Source: Siphonodentalium dalli (taxonomy: Eukaryota; Mollusca; Scaphopoda; Gadilida; Siphonodentaliidae). Taken from it: a stretch of DNA of 64,000 nucleotides. The notes beneath the pieces were generated by a model. That model was not told where the DNA came from. It worked only from the letters and a program-made list of their open reading frames with translations, and did not search any database. The stretch covers positions 8,634,036-8,698,035 of the forward strand of contig CP136069.1 of the NCBI GenBank assembly GCA_032622095.1. Reading direction: 5' to 3'. Position 1 is the stretch's first letter, and each line of letters starts with the position of its first letter. This document shows positions 43,736 through 57,682 of the stretch, in pieces. Position numbers and translations under genes: made by a program.

Positions 43736-46700
43736 CCACCCCCCCCCCATTTCGGGGATGGTGGGATGTAATTATGTGTATTTGAGGCGGCCACACACCC
43801 TCGCCGTCAAATCACCGATCCGAAAAAACCCGTTCAAAAAGGACCTATTATTCCGATTCCCCACGAATACTAAATTCGAGAAAATCCCCAATGTGACAAA
43901 AATGCATCCCATATTTATAGAACCAATTTATATAGTCACACGGGCGATCACAAATGTCACCGATACTTCCGCACATATGTTCACAAATACGATATGGCCA
44001 AATAACCTCACGATTAGCGCTAATATGTGAGTTATTATTTCAATTCCCCACCAAAACTAAACCCTAGGTAGCTACCATATATAGGAGTCAATCTTACGCG
44101 ATATTGGGGAATTTGTCGTGTTTCGTTTCAATGGGAAATCGATTGGTGTGCCCTCTATTCTGGACAATTATTAAGTTAAATGGACGCTATTGTATTGTGC
44201 AGCCTTGCTTTTGCAGTTATTGATAATTTTAAGTGGGGTTTTGTCCCATTATGGGCGCACAGAGAGCAGTACAGTTCAATCATTTCTAAACTGGCTACCA
44301 TATATAGGAGCCAATCTTACGCGATATTGGGGAATTTGTCGGGTTTCGTTTCAATGGGGAATCGAATGGTGTGCCCTCTATTGTGGACAATTGTTAAGTT
44401 AAATTGACGCTATTGTATTGTGCAGCATTGCTTTTGCAGTTATTGAAAGGACCTATTATTCCGATTCCCCACGAATACTAATCCGAGAAAATACCCAATG
44501 TGACAAAAAATGCATCCCATATTTATAGAACCCATATATAGTCACACGGGGTGATCACAAATGTCACCGATACTTCCGCACATATGTTCACAAATACGAT
44601 ATGGCCAAATAACCTCACGATTAGCGCTAATATGTGAGTTATTATTTCAATTCCCCACCAAAACTAAATCCTAGGTAGCTACCATATATAGGAGTCAATC
44701 TTACGCGATATTGGGGAAATTGTGGGTTTCGTTTCAATGGGGAATCGATTGGCGTGCCCTCTATTGTGGACTATTATTAAGTTAAATGGACACTATTGTA
44801 TTGTGCAGCCTTGCTTTAGCAATTATTGATCATTTTAATTGGGGTTTTGTCCCATTAAGGGCGCACAGAGGCCACTACCGTTCAATCATTTCTAACCTGG
44901 CTACCATATATGCGAGCCAGGATTCAGCAAAACCGATCGCGATTTTACGTAAAACGCTGTCACCGCGAATTCTTTGGACATTGCGACACCAAATTATGAG
45001 TGGACGTTTATATGGCCACCGTCCACCTTATGTAGTCGACCGATCCAAGAAATCTCGTTCGGAAGAACCCGGATTAGGCCGGATATCATCGCTTTTATTA
45101 TGATATAGAGAGTATTCAATTGGGTGGGACCCCCCCCCCCATTTCCTTGAGGGTGGGATGTCTCTATGGGTATTTGAGGCGGCCACCCACACTCGTCGTC
45201 AAATCACCGATCCGAGAAAACCCGTTCAAAAAGGACGTGTTATTCCGATTTCCCACGAATACTAAATTCGAGAAAATCCCCAATGTGACAAAAATGCATC
45301 CCATATTTATAGAACCCATCTACAGTCACACGGGCGATCACAAATGTCACCGATACTTCCGCACATATGTTCACAGATGCGATATGGCCAAATAACCTCA
45401 CGATTAGCGCTAATATCTGAGTTATTATTTCAATTCCCCACCAAAACTAAACCCTAGGTAGCTACCATATATACGAGTCAATCTTTTGCAATATTGGGGA
45501 ATTTGTCGGGTTTCGTTTCAATGGGGAATCGATTGGTGTGCCCTCTATTGTGGACAATTATTAAGTTAAATGGACACTATTGTATTGTGCCGCCTTGCTT
45601 TTGCAATTATTGATAATTTTAATTGGGGTTTTGTCCCATTAAGGGCGCACAGAGGGCACTACAGTTCAATCATTTCTAACCTGGCTACCATATATGCGAG
45701 CCAGGATTCAGCAAAACCGATCGCGATTTACGTAAAACGCTGTCACTGCGAATTCTTTGGACATTGCGACACCAAATTATGAGTGGACGTTTATATGGCC
45801 ACCGTCCACTTTATGTAATCGACCGATCCAAGAAATCTCGTTCGGAAGAACCCGTATTAGGCCGGATATCATCGCTTTTATTATGATATAGAGAGTAATC
45901 AATTGGGTGGGACCCCCCCCCCCAATTTCTTTGAGGATGGGATGTATCTATGGGTATTTGAGGCGGCCACCCACCCTCGTCGTCAAATCACCGATCCGAG
46001 AAAACCCGTTCAAAAAGGACGTGTTATTCCGATTTCCCACAAATACTAAATTCGAGAAAATCCCCAATGTGACAAAAATGCATCCCATATTTATAGAACC
46101 CATCTACAGTCACACGGGCGATCACAAATGTCACCGATACTTCCGCACATATGTTCACAGATGCGATATGGCCAAATAACCTCGCGATTAGCGTTAATAT
46201 CTGAGTTATTATTTCAATTCCCCACCAAAACTAAACCCTAGGTAGCTACCATATATACGAGTCAATCTTTTGCAATATTGGGGAATTTGTCGGGTTTCGT
46301 TTCAATGGGGAATCGATTGGTGTGCCCTCTATTGTGGGCAATTATTAAGTTAAATGGACACTATTGTATTGTGCCGCCTTGCTTTTGCAATTATTGATAA
46401 TTTTAATTGGGGTTTTGTCCCATTTAAGGGCGCACAGAGGGCACTACAGTTCAATCATTTCTAACCTGGCTACCATATATGCGAGCCAGGATTCAGCAAA
46501 ACCGATCGCGATTTACGTAAAACGCTGTCACTGCGAATTCTTTGGACATTGTGACACCAAATTATGAGTGGACGTTTATATGGCCACCGTCCACCTTATG
46601 TAATCGACCGATCCAAGAAATCTCGTTCGGAAGAACCCGTATTAGGCCGGATATCATCGCTTTTATTATGATATAGAGAGTAATGAATTGGGTGGGACCC

Positions 46701-49700
46701 CCCCCCCCCATTTCTTTGAGGGTGGGATGTATCTATGGGTATTTGAGGCGGCCACCCACCCTCGTCGTCAAATCACCGATCCGAGAAAACCCGTTCAAAA
46801 AGGACGTGTTATTCCGATTTCCCACGAATACCAAATTCGAGAAAATCCCCAATGTGACAAAAATGCATCCCATATTTATAGAACCCATCTACAGTCACAC
46901 GGGCGATCACAAATGTCACCGATACTTCTGCACATATGTTCACAGATGCGATATGGCCAAATAACCTCACGATTAGCGCTAATATCTGAGTTATTATTTC
47001 AATTCCCCACCAAAACTAAACCCTAGGTAGCTACCATATATACGAGTCAATCTTTTGCGATATTGGGGAATTTGTCGGGTTTCGTTTCAATGGGGAATCG
47101 ATTGGTGTGCCCTCTATTGTGGACAATTATTAAGTTAAATGGACACTATTGTATTGTGCCGCCTTGCTTTTGCAATTATTGATAATTTTAATTGGGGTTT
47201 TGTCCCATTAAGGGCGCACAGAGGGCACTACAGTTCAATCATTTCTAACCTGGCTACCATATATGCGAGCCAGGATTCAGCAAAACCGATCGCGATTTAC
47301 GTAAAACGCTGTCACTGCGTATTCTTTAGACATTGCGACACCAAATTATGAGCAGGGTTCGCGCTGCCACTTGCCAAATTTGCCAATGGCAAAAATAATT
47401 CACATTTGGCAAAAAATATCTTCATTTGGCAAAAGTTTTGGCAAGTCACTTTTTAATTCCTCAATAAAGTTATAAATTATCGGTCAATGAATACCATTCA
47501 TTTTAGGAAAATATTACAATAAAAAGATATTGGTGGTGTTTTATATGGTTTCGGAAAAGTTAACACCTCCAATTAGATGCAGTTAAGCTGGTAACATTAT
47601 TATCAATGGGAGGAGGGATTACCAATATTTAGTGTGATGGTGGTGTTTACATAGCTAATCCTCTTGTGATGTTCCCTACTGATGAAGCAACTATTCTACC
47701 ATTTTATTGTTCGGTGATTGGTTCATTGTTGTATGATAAACCACAATAGAGATATCGAACCCGCGAGTGTTGAAACATAAAACTCAATCAAGGTTGCAAA
47801 AAATGATACTATCGGGAATAACATTTGGCAAATTCTAATAGAATTTGGCAAAAAATATTTTTATTTGGCAAATTATTTGGCAAAAGTAAATTTCGGTCCA
47901 GCGTGGACCCTGATTATGAGTGGCCGTTTATATGGTCACCGTCCACCTTATGTAATCGACCGATCCAAGAAATCTCGTTCGGAAGAACCCGGATTAGGCC
48001 GGATATCATCGCTTTTATTATGATATAGAGAGTAATCAATTGGGTGGGACCCCCCTCCATTTCTTTGAGTGTGGGATGTATCTATGGGTATTTGAGGCGG
48101 CCACCCACCCTCGTCGTCAAATCACCGATCCGAGAAAACCCGTTCAAAAAGGACGTGTTATTCCGATTTCCCACGAATACTATATTCGAGAAAATCCCCA
48201 ATGTGACAAAAATGCATCCCATATTTATAGAACCCATCTACAGTCACACGGGCGATCACAAATGTCACCGATACTTCCGCATATATGTTCACAGATGCGA
48301 TATGGCCAAATAACCTCACGATTAGCGCTAATATCTGAGTTATTATTTCAATTCCCCACCAAAACTAAACCCTAGGTAGCTACCATATATACGAGTCAAT
48401 CTTTTGCGATATTGGGGAATTTGTCGGGTTTCGTTTCAATGGGGAATCGATTGGTGTGCCCTCTATTGTGGACAATTATTAAGTTAAATGGACACTATTG
48501 TATTGTGCCGCCTTGCTTTTGCAATTATTGATAATTTTAATTGGGGTTTTGTCCCATTAAGGGCGCACAGAGGGCACTACAGTTCAATCATTTCAAAACC
48601 TGGCTACCATATATGCGAGCCAGGATTCAGCAAAACCGATCGCGATTTTACGTAAAACGCTGTCACTGCGAATTCTTTGGACATTGCGACACCAAATTAT
48701 GAGTGGACGTTTATATGGCCACCGTCCACCTTATGTAGTCGACCGATCCAAGAAATCTCGTTTGGAAGAACCAGGATTAGGCCGGATATCATCGCTTTTA
48801 TTATGATATAGAGAGTATTCAATTGGGTGGGACCCCCCCCCCCCCATTTCTTTGAGGGTGGGATGTATCTATGGGTATTTGAGGCGGCCACCCACCCTCG
48901 TCGTCAAATCACCGATCCGAGAAAACCCGTTCAAAAAGGACGTGTTATTCCGATTTCCCACGAATACTAAATTCGAGAAAATCCCCAATGTGACAAAAAT
49001 GCATCCCATATTTATAGAACCCATCTACAGTCACACGGGCGATCACAAATGTCACCGATACTTCCGCACATATGTTCACAGATGCGATATGGCCAAATAA
49101 CCTCATGATTAGCGCTAATATCTGAGTTATTATTTCAATTCCCCACCAAAACTAAACCCTAGGTAGCTACCATATATACGAGTCAATCTTTTGCGATATT
49201 GGGGAATTTGTCGGGTTTCGTTTCAATGGGGAATCGATTGGTGTGCCCTCTATTGTGGACAATTATTAAGTTAAATGGACACTATTGTATTGTGCCGCCT
49301 TGCTTTTGCAATTATTGATAATTTTAATTGGGGTTTTGTCCCATTAAGGGCGCACAGAGGGCACTACAGTTCAATCATTTCTAACCTGGCTACCATATAT
49401 GCGAGCCAGGATTCAGCAAAACCGATCGAGATTTTACGTAAAACGCTGTCACGGCGAATTCTTTGGACATTGCGACACCAAATTATGAGTGGACGTTTAT
49501 ATGGCCACCGTCCACCTTATGTAGTCGACCGATCCAAGAAATCTCGTTCGGAAGAACCCGGATTAGGCCGGATATCATCGCTTTTATTATGATATAGAGA
49601 GTATTCAATTGGGTGGGACCCCCCCCCCCCCCATTTCTTTGAGGGTGGGATGTATCTATGGGTATTTGAGGCGGCCACCCACCCTCGTCGTCAAATCACC

Positions 49701-51705
49701 GATCCGAGAAAACCCGTTCAAAAAGGACGTGTTATTCCGATTTCCCACGAATACTAAATTCGAGAAAATCCCCAATGTGACAAAAATGCATCCCATATTT
49801 ATAGATCCAATCTACAGTCACACGGGCGATCACAAATGTCACCGATACTTCCGCAAATATGTTCACAGATGCGATATGGCCAAATGACCTCACGATTAGC
49901 GCTAATATCTGAGTTATTATTTCAATTCCCCACCAAAACTAAACCCTAGGTAGCTACCATATATACGAGTCAATCTTTTGCGATATTGGGGAATTTGTCG
50001 GGTTTCGTTTCAATGGGGAATCGATTGGTGTGTCCTGTATTGTGGACAATTATTAAGTTAAATGGACACTATTGTATTGTGCCACCTTGCTTTTGCAATT
50101 ATTGATAATTTTAATTGCGGTTTTGTCCCATTAAGGGCGCACAGAGGGCACTACAGTTCAATCATTTCTAACCTGGCTACCATATATGCGAGCCAGGATT
50201 CAGCAAAACCGATCGCGATTTTACGTAAAACGCTGTCACTGCGAATTCTTTGGACATTGCGACACCAAATTAGGAGTGGACGTTTATATGGCCACCGTCC
50301 ACCTTATGTAGTCGACCGATCCAAGAAATCTCGTTCGGAAGAACCCGGATTAGGCCGGATATCATCGCTTTTATTATGATATAGAGAGTATTCAATTGGG
50401 TGGGACCCCCCCCCCATTTCTTTGAGGGTGGGATGTATCTATGGGTATTTGAGGCGGCCACCCACCCTCGTCGTCAAATCACCGATCCGAGAAAACCCGT
50501 TCAAAAAGGACGTGTTATTCCGATTTCCCACGAATACTAAATTCGAGAAAATCCCCAATGTGACAAAAATGCATCCCATATTTATAGAACCCATCTACAG
50601 TCACACGGGCGATCACAAATGTCACCGATACTTCCGCACATATGTTCACAGATGCGATATGGCCAAATAACCTCACGATTAGCGCTAATATCTGAGTTAT
50701 TATTTCAATTCCCCACCAAAACTAAACCCTAGGTAGCTACCATATATACGAGTCAATCTTTTGCGATATTGGGGAATTTGTCGGGTTTCGTTTCAATGGG
50801 GAATCGATTGGTGTGTCCTCTATTGTGGACAATTATTAAGTTAAATGGACACTATTGTATTGTGCCACCTTGCTTTTGCAATTATTGATAATTTTAATTG
50901 CGGTTTTGTCCCATTAAGGGCGCACAGAGGGCACTACAGTTCAATCATTTCTAACCTGGCTACCATATATGCGAGCCAGGATTCAGCAAAACCGATCGCG
51001 ATTTTACGTAAAACGCTGTCACTGCGAATTCTTTGGACATTGCGACACCAAATTAGGAGTGGACGTTTATATGGCCACCGTCCACCTTATGTAGTCGACC
51101 GATCCAAGAAATCTCGTTCGGAAGAACCCGGATTAGGCCGGATATCATCGCTTTTATTATGATATAGAGAGTATTCAATTGGGTGGGACCCCCCCCCCCA
51201 TTTATTTGAGGGTGGGATGTATCTATGGGTATTTGAGGCGGCCACCCACCCTCGTCGTCAAATCACCGATCCGAGAAAACCCGTTCAAAAAGGACGTGTT
51301 ATTCCGATTTCCCACGAATACTAAATTCGAGAAAATCCCCAATGTGACAAAAATGCATCCCATATTTATAGAACCCATCTACAGTCACACGGGCGATCAC
51401 AAATGTCACCGATACTTCCGCACATATGTTCACAGATGCGATATGGCCAAATAACCTCACGATTAGCGCTAATATCTGAGTTATTATTTCAATTCCCCAC
51501 CAAAACTAAACCCTAGGTAGCTACCATATATACGAGTCAATCTTTTGCAATATTGGGGAATTTGTCGGGTTTCGTTTCAATGGGGAATCGATTGGTGTGC
51601 CCTCTATTGTGGACAATTATTAAGTTAAATGGACACTATTGTATTGTGCCGCCTTGCTTTTGAAATTATTGATCATTTTAATTGGGGTTTTGTCCCATTA
51701 AGGGC
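43736..51705. repeat. Satellite array, ~785-bp unit with poly-C tract
   Basis: The GGGTGGGACCC landmark is at 45122, 45905, 46690, 48042, 48825, 49611, 50398 and 51181. Spacing is 783-787, except for one interval enlarged by 568 bases by the hAT MITE. The first 1.39 kb (43736-45121) is an irregular copy with internal duplications. The C-run after GGGTGGGA varies from about 7 to 14. Recurring ORFs of 62-112 codons are not under visible constraint. Confidence 0.95.
47353..47912. mobile_element. hAT-type MITE, copy B (560 bp), inserted in the satellite
   Basis: Ends are CAGGGTTCGCGCTG and CAGCGTGGACCCTG (on the + strand the right end reads CCAGCGTGGACCCTG). An exact 8-bp duplication ATTATGAG flanks it (47345-47352 and 47913-47920), and the other satellite units show the empty site. 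The interior is AT-rich with repeated TTTGGCAAA words. No ORF. Confidence 0.9.
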
Positions 51706-52275
51706 CATTTTATATACAATCGTGAAATTTGTCATGGATGTTATCAATTACATGTAGACGGGAACGAGTCCTTTTGAGGTTATTCAGCCAAAAAACATGG
51801 CCGCTGGAGGCCATCTTGGATTTCAAAATTAAATCCATTGGTGCGGGCTACAGGTCGTACTATTCGACTGATGATCATGAAATTTGTCATGGATGTTAAT
51901 ATTGAAATGTAGATGGGATCGAGTCATTTTGGGGTCGTTCGGGCAAAAAAATAGCCACCAGCAGCCATCTTGGATTTTACTCTTTACATGACTAAATCCT
52001 TTGGCGTGGGCTGCAGGTCGTAGCTTTAGTCGGATCTTCATGAAATTTGTCATGGATGTTAACAATGACATGTAGATGGGAAACGAGTCATTTTGAGGTC
52101 ATTCAGCCAAAAAACATGGCCGCCAGCAGCCATCTTGGATTTTACTCTTTGCATGACTAAATCCTTTGGCACAGCTACAGCCTACATGTACATGTAGGTT
52201 AGACATTTCAACCATTAAATTATTCCCTTACCGAAGTTGAGCTACAGTGTCATTGACACTTTCATTCTTATTGGT
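51706..52275. repeat. ~160-bp tandem repeat cluster 1
   Basis: About three copies of a unit containing 'aaatttgtcatggatgtta', 'gaacgagtcattttgaggt', 'catggccgcc(a)gcagccat' and 'cttggattttactcttt'. It ends with the AAGTTGAGCTACAG end also seen at 59314. Confidence 0.85.
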
Positions 52276-52344
52276 GTGAATTAATCCGATAACCTATGAA
52301 AAACACCCTTCAATTAAGGAGACATGGTTATTGTTGTGGGGACA

Positions 52345-52505
52345 AAATCATTATCTCCGGCAACATCATGGGGTACATGGAGATTTAATACCTGTATGTC
52401 TCTTTTTGAACCCCTCTGCTCGCCTCAGGGTTCAAAATCGACATCCAGGTATTAAATCTACATGTACCCCCGATGTTGCCGAAGATAACTAATAATGTTT
52501 CGACT
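52345..52505. repeat. Foldback of about 160 bp
   Basis: The arms TTATCT(C/T)CGGCAACATC, GGGGTACATG, ATTTAATACCTG and TTTGAACCC occur in order and again as reverse complements, with a 14-base loop near 52420. Pairing is imperfect. It reads as a hairpin-type MITE. Confidence 0.7.
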
Positions 52506-53286
52506 AGTGGACAGCAAAATTCCGAGTTGATTAATTGTTTAACCCTACTAGTATGGCGTACACTGGTTTCCTCCATCACACAAAACCAGCAATGTCGTTA
52601 TATAGCCTGGCCCCAGCTGGCAGCTGCCAAAGCGAGTAGGGGTGCCACGATTAATCGTATAATCGATGAGCCCTTGATAAAGCCGATAATTGACACCATT
52701 TCCGTCGTCGATTAATCTGCGTTATTTATTTCGGTAGTTGGAAAATGCCGGTTATTGTTGAATACCCTGATTGTTTTACACAGTTTAATATACAACATCA
52801 TGTATCAAAGAGATTCGAGTCATTGTATATTCTTCAAATTGCATGGCGGCACTGCAGCTTTGAACTTATGCCGACATCGTTGTATATTTCTACAAGAAAG
52901 GCGGCAAGTGCTATGTCTTTGAAATGGGCTGTCTGTCAGTGAACTGAATGACCGCACCCTTGAATCTCATTGGACCAAAGGGGAGTTGATTGACATTCTC
53001 TCGAAATCAGGGAACCTACAGCATTTTAATCAGCGATATTCTCGGCGGTGTCATTTGCAGCAAGTACTAGTATACTTTGTTTGTATTTATAAGTATGCTT
53101 AGATGTTACTAGTACAGGCTATCGCTTATAGTGTGGTGACTGCTAAATGAAATTAACTATCTTATACCAAATACTTAACTTGTTCTGAGTCCTGAAATTT
53201 GCGGGCAGGGGCCCACCTTTGTAATTGTTATCCATGCTCTGAAAGTTCACTGAAACTTATAGTTTCCGTAACATTAGTTTCCTTTT
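52506..53286. other. No gene recognised
   Basis: Unique-looking AT-rich sequence. ORFs at 52473-52942 have no recognisable domain or splice context. Confidence 0.4.
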
Positions 53287-54700
53287 TAGCTCAACTTACT
53301 TTGTAAGTTTGAGCTATTGCCATGGTTTGGCGTCCGTGTGTGCGTGTGTCTGTCAACAATTTCCTTTGGCGCGGGCTACATGTCGTACCTTTCATCTGAT
53401 CTTTATGAGATTTGTCATGAGTGTTGACATTGACATGTAGATGGGAACGAGTCATTTTGGTGTCATTCGGCCAAAAAACATCCAAAAAAAGTCATCTGAC
53501 TTGCGCAGAGAAGTCATCAGACTTCTAAGTTTTACATATACTAGTACTAGTAGTTCTATATTTACAACATGACTGCTAACATACTCTCGGGGTCCAAATA
53601 AGCATACGGTGCGGAATAAGAGTACAGGGTGGACAATTCTACTAAATGCAATAAGAGTACAGGGCGGAATAACAGTACAGGGTGGCAATTTCCAACATGG
53701 AAGCAAGACTATCTGAAATGCTAAAAGGTCAATGGTCGTCATACCAAAAATTGAAGAAAACAATACGTCCATGAGGATCTTGTTAAAGATACAATAAACG
53801 TTGGCGGTGGGGTCATGCTGTCACGTCTGAAAAAAATTTCAGGCACATATACATGTATAGATTTTTTACTATATATAGATTTTTTACTTTCAACCCTTGT
53901 CGGGACCCACCCACCCCGCGTCCAATTTGTTTTCAATTTTTTTGTAGCTCCTGGGGAGGTCGGGAAAAAATCTTGGATTTCAAAATTTGGAACCCGATAA
54001 CTGGACCACCCAGCCTGGAAACAAATTTGTTCACCCACCCCCCTTTTAACACTAAAACAGAGATTTGTGGGGGGTGAATTCTGCTGTACATAGTGATATA
54101 TGAATTTCTGTGCATATTATTTATCATGGATGTTAACATTGACATGTACCATAAATAGGAACAAGTCATTTTGAGGTCATTCGGCCAAAAAACATGACTG
54201 CCAGTGGCCATCTTGGATTTCAAAATTTGCAACAAAATACAACACAATAACTGCATGGAGTCAGTTTAGCAGTTAGAATTACATTATTTCTCTTATTCTA
54301 AGGTGTTTTAAGACAAACTCATTGCAAAAAAAAACTTGCAGGAAAAAAATTTGAGTTGCGGAAAAAATTGTTTGTTGGTCCCATGGACCACCCACCCCGG
54401 CATACGTGCCCGGAATTTTTTTTATCCCCCCCCCTGTTTTTGGCAGATTTTTCTGACCATTTTTTTACCCCCCCCTTTAATACCAAAACAGATTTTCGGG
54501 GGGAGGGGCATTAACTGTAAACATCTGTTCCGGTATATGAATTTCTGTGCATACTATTTGTCATGGATGTTAACATTGACTTGTAAATATGAACAAGTCA
54601 TTTTGAGGTCATTCGGCCAAAAAACATGGCTGCCAGTGGTCATCTTATATTTCTAAATTTGCAACAAAATACAACATGATAACTGCCTGTAGTCAGTTTA
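53287..54700. repeat. ~160-bp tandem repeat cluster 2, degraded
   Basis: It begins with AGCTCAACTTACTTTGTAAG at 53288, the same end as the element at 57683. At least three diverged units follow (about 53400, 54115 and 54550), separated by blocks around 'tggaccacccaccccg'. Confidence 0.7.
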
Positions 54701-55499
54701 GCAGTTAGAATTACATAATTTCTCTTATTCTAAGGTGTTTTAAGCCAAACTCATTGCAAAAACAGCCAAAAGACTTGCAGGGAAAAAAAATGGTGAGTTG
54801 CGGAAAAAATTGTTTGTTGGTCCCATGGATGACCCACCCTCCCCGATATACCGGTACATGCCTGGAAATTTTTTTTTGCCCGCCTCGGAGTTTACTCCTG
54901 CTCGCATTAATGTTTTACTTTATCGATGTACATGTACATGTATGGTAAGATGTATTTCATCGAGTTACTGGATATGGATTTGGGGTTTTATATCATCAAA
55001 ACACGTCATTGGTAGAGTGTCCCATATAGAATGACCCATGTTTTTTGTTCAAATTCTCGAGAAGAGACTGCAGTGAAAGTTTTACTGAATGAAACTTAAA
55101 TTTACCCCGAAATTCCAAATGCAATCAACTAAGATTGTGTTTTCTCAAGAACTGATATCTGAATTTTCTCCGAACTACTGCCACAGCATACTTTAAATAG
55201 GCATTGCCTATCATATACATCTTCCATTGGTTGGTATAACTTCTAAATTGACTACATGTACATGTATCTAATTAGACTAGCCCTGGTGTGGAAAACTCTT
55301 AAATTTTATAGCCCGATGTGCTGTTTACCGACGCCTGCACCGGGGTTTACTGTCCGCAGTTGGTATTCTAGGATGACCAGCATGTTAATTTTGTGAGGTA
55401 AATGAACTTAACAAGAAAACCCGCAAAAACAAAACAAAATCATATTTAATGTTTTTAATTATTTCCTTCATAAAAAGAATTAACCTTAAAATAACAAAA
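54701..55499. other. No gene recognised
   Basis: Contains one further copy of the 'gttggtcccatgga(c/t)' block (about 54815) and otherwise unassigned sequence. Confidence 0.35.
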
Positions 55500-55622
55500 A
55501 CCTTCGGAATAGCGAACCTTCGGAATAGTGAACCTTCGGAATAGCGAACCTTCGGAATAGCGAACATTCAGAGAACCTTCGGAATAGTGGACCTTCGGGA
55601 TAGCGAACCTTCGGAATAGAGA
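55500..55622. repeat. Minisatellite, ~17-bp unit (ACCTTCGGAATAGCGA)
   Basis: About seven copies of (G/A)ACCTTCGGAATAG(C/T)GA. A short related run with the same flank (GACATG(C/T)CCCCAAT) lies at 57181-57242. Confidence 0.9.
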
Positions 55623-55839
55623 CATGCCCCCAATATTCATATTATATGCCCAGAGTTAAAAGGTATGGGCCCATAAATTTCTAAATTTTGCCCTTAAAAT
55701 ATTGAACCCCAAATTGGAGCCCGCACAGAACAGAACTTAAGTCAACTGTACCTGTGTCATGTCCCAATGCAGGAGGGTCCATATATACCGCAACATTCAT
55801 ATTATATGAAATTTTGTCTCGGTCGAGTTCGAAAACCGG

Positions 55840-56300
55840 CCAGGTCCGATAAAATTTGATAGAGTAATGGCCCTTAATTAGTCATTTTTCCACAAATTTT
55901 CAGCTCGTTAGCGCGATAATTTAACAAACATCATCCTATTTGATTGAAATTTTGATATATTGGTGTCTCCCAAGAATACCTCGGACGAGTTAGAAAACCA
56001 AATTTGAGCTCGTTAGCGCGATAACTTCAACAAACGTATATAAGTGTCTTCCAATAATATCCTGGACGAGTTCGAAAACCAGCTGGCCCAATAAAATTTG
56101 ATAGAGTTATGGCCCTTAATTAGTCATTTTTCGTGAATTTTGAGCTCGTTAGCGCGATAACTTCAACAAACGTCCTCCGATTTGTTTAAAATTTGGAATA
56201 GACATACTTGCCAAGAATATTTCTGACGAGTTCGAAAACCAGCCTGGCCCGATAAAATTTGATAGAGTTATAGCCCTTAATTAGTCATTTTTCGATTTTA
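55840..56300. repeat. Tandem repeat of ~165-bp unit, about three copies
   Basis: Words 'gagctcgttagcgcgataa', 'gacgagttcgaaaaccag' and 'ttaattagtcatttttc' recur in order three times, with drift between copies. Confidence 0.85.
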
Positions 56301-57007
56301 CCTACATGTATTAATTAGTCTACCGATACTGATGCACACCGTAGCTTGTTCAATAGCCTGTATAGGCCAACAACTGACGATCGACCGCAGCTATAGAACA
56401 GAGTTTTAGCCAACGTTTTATAAAATATAATTGAGTTTCGGCTGGAAATGTGAACATGTGCGTCGTTGATTGTGCTTGGGGACCCAGGCGGGACAACGAA
56501 ACTATTATTGACTGTACTTTGACTTTATCTCCATATTGGGGGGGGGGGGGGGAGGGTATGTGTTTGTGTTTATCCCCCATGCGTGTAATATGGCTCAAAT
56601 GAATGGTGTTGTCACTATGAATTCGCGCTATAAAGACAGGACAGGTTCCGTATTATTGACAATTGTGAAATAAATCACTTTGGGATTTTGTTGAGTATGC
56701 ATGACAATATACGCATAATAATCACATGTTTTTTTCAGGAACTTCACTGACATCGAACTCAAAACAAATGATAATACAGCAATAAGATAAATGATCAACA
56801 TTGAGTAGTTTCATCCACGAAAATCCTGTGTATAAAAATGTCCCGACTCAGCAATTGGGTGTTCTTTGATCCAATTATGTAATTGTACGATATGACGGGG
56901 TCTTCGAGTCTGAGTAGTTTCATCCATGGAATCCCGTGCACAAAAACATCCGTACTCAACAGTCCGGCATTCTTCGCTGATGTTACGCTGTATCTAATGT
57001 CGCTATT
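56301..57007. other. No gene recognised
   Basis: A G13-type run at about 56540 is the only striking feature. A ~30-bp phrase around 'gagtagtttcatcca' occurs twice (about 56802 and 56911). Confidence 0.35.
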
Positions 57008-57176
57008 TGACCCGCTTTTTCACCAGTATTCTGTTTAACCCCCGAACTCCCGTTGCAGCCAAAATTTTTTTACGACATATTGCTACTGACATTTGGTACA
57101 TGCATGAATCAAACAGATCATCTGCGAGGGGAATGGGTCCATGTGACGGACCCGCAGCCGGCCTGGCGGAAACCCT
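57008..57176 (+). repeat. Repeat fragment with CAGGG-type end, inverted copy at 63222-63390
   Basis: 169 bases from TTGACCCGC to CGGAAACCCTG are found as the reverse complement at 63222-63390 with few changes. The ACCCTG/CAGGGT end resembles hAT termini. Confidence 0.75.
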
Positions 57177-57682
57177 GGAATAGAGAACCTTCGGAATAGT
57201 GGACCGTCGGAATAGCGACCTTCAGAATAGAGACATGTCCCCCAATTACACCGGTGGCGTAAACACATGTGCTAATCTGTGTCGCACTATCGTGACTCTA
57301 TCGGTACGGTTTACTCAAGTACGAGAAATACCTAATCACCCATAATGCATTCGCCCATTGGTCCACGCGTATATACAATTACCAAAACATCTTACACCTG
57401 TGGCGTAAATGAAAGCAAATTTCAATTTAGGCCAAAACTTTGTCTGGATGGCAGCCTTCTTAATTCAGATTGTTTGGTCTAACTGGGCTGTCACTCAGGT
57501 TCAATTAGTCATTTACTTACCGGGTAGGACAATATAGTATCATCAGGGGTGGGGATTGTGGGGGCTGGAAATATCTACAGTTCACCTTGTCCTAATGTGA
57601 ACAGGCCCGTATAGAAGCGTCGTATATGGGCAGCACAAAAGGGGACGGGTAGCGGAGCACGTTACAGGCCCCTGTGGTTTTT

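Noticed and set aside
43736-51705. Recurring 82-112-codon ORFs as a gene cluster
   Set aside because: They are one ORF in each satellite unit, lengthened or cut by C-run length changes, without a recognised domain.
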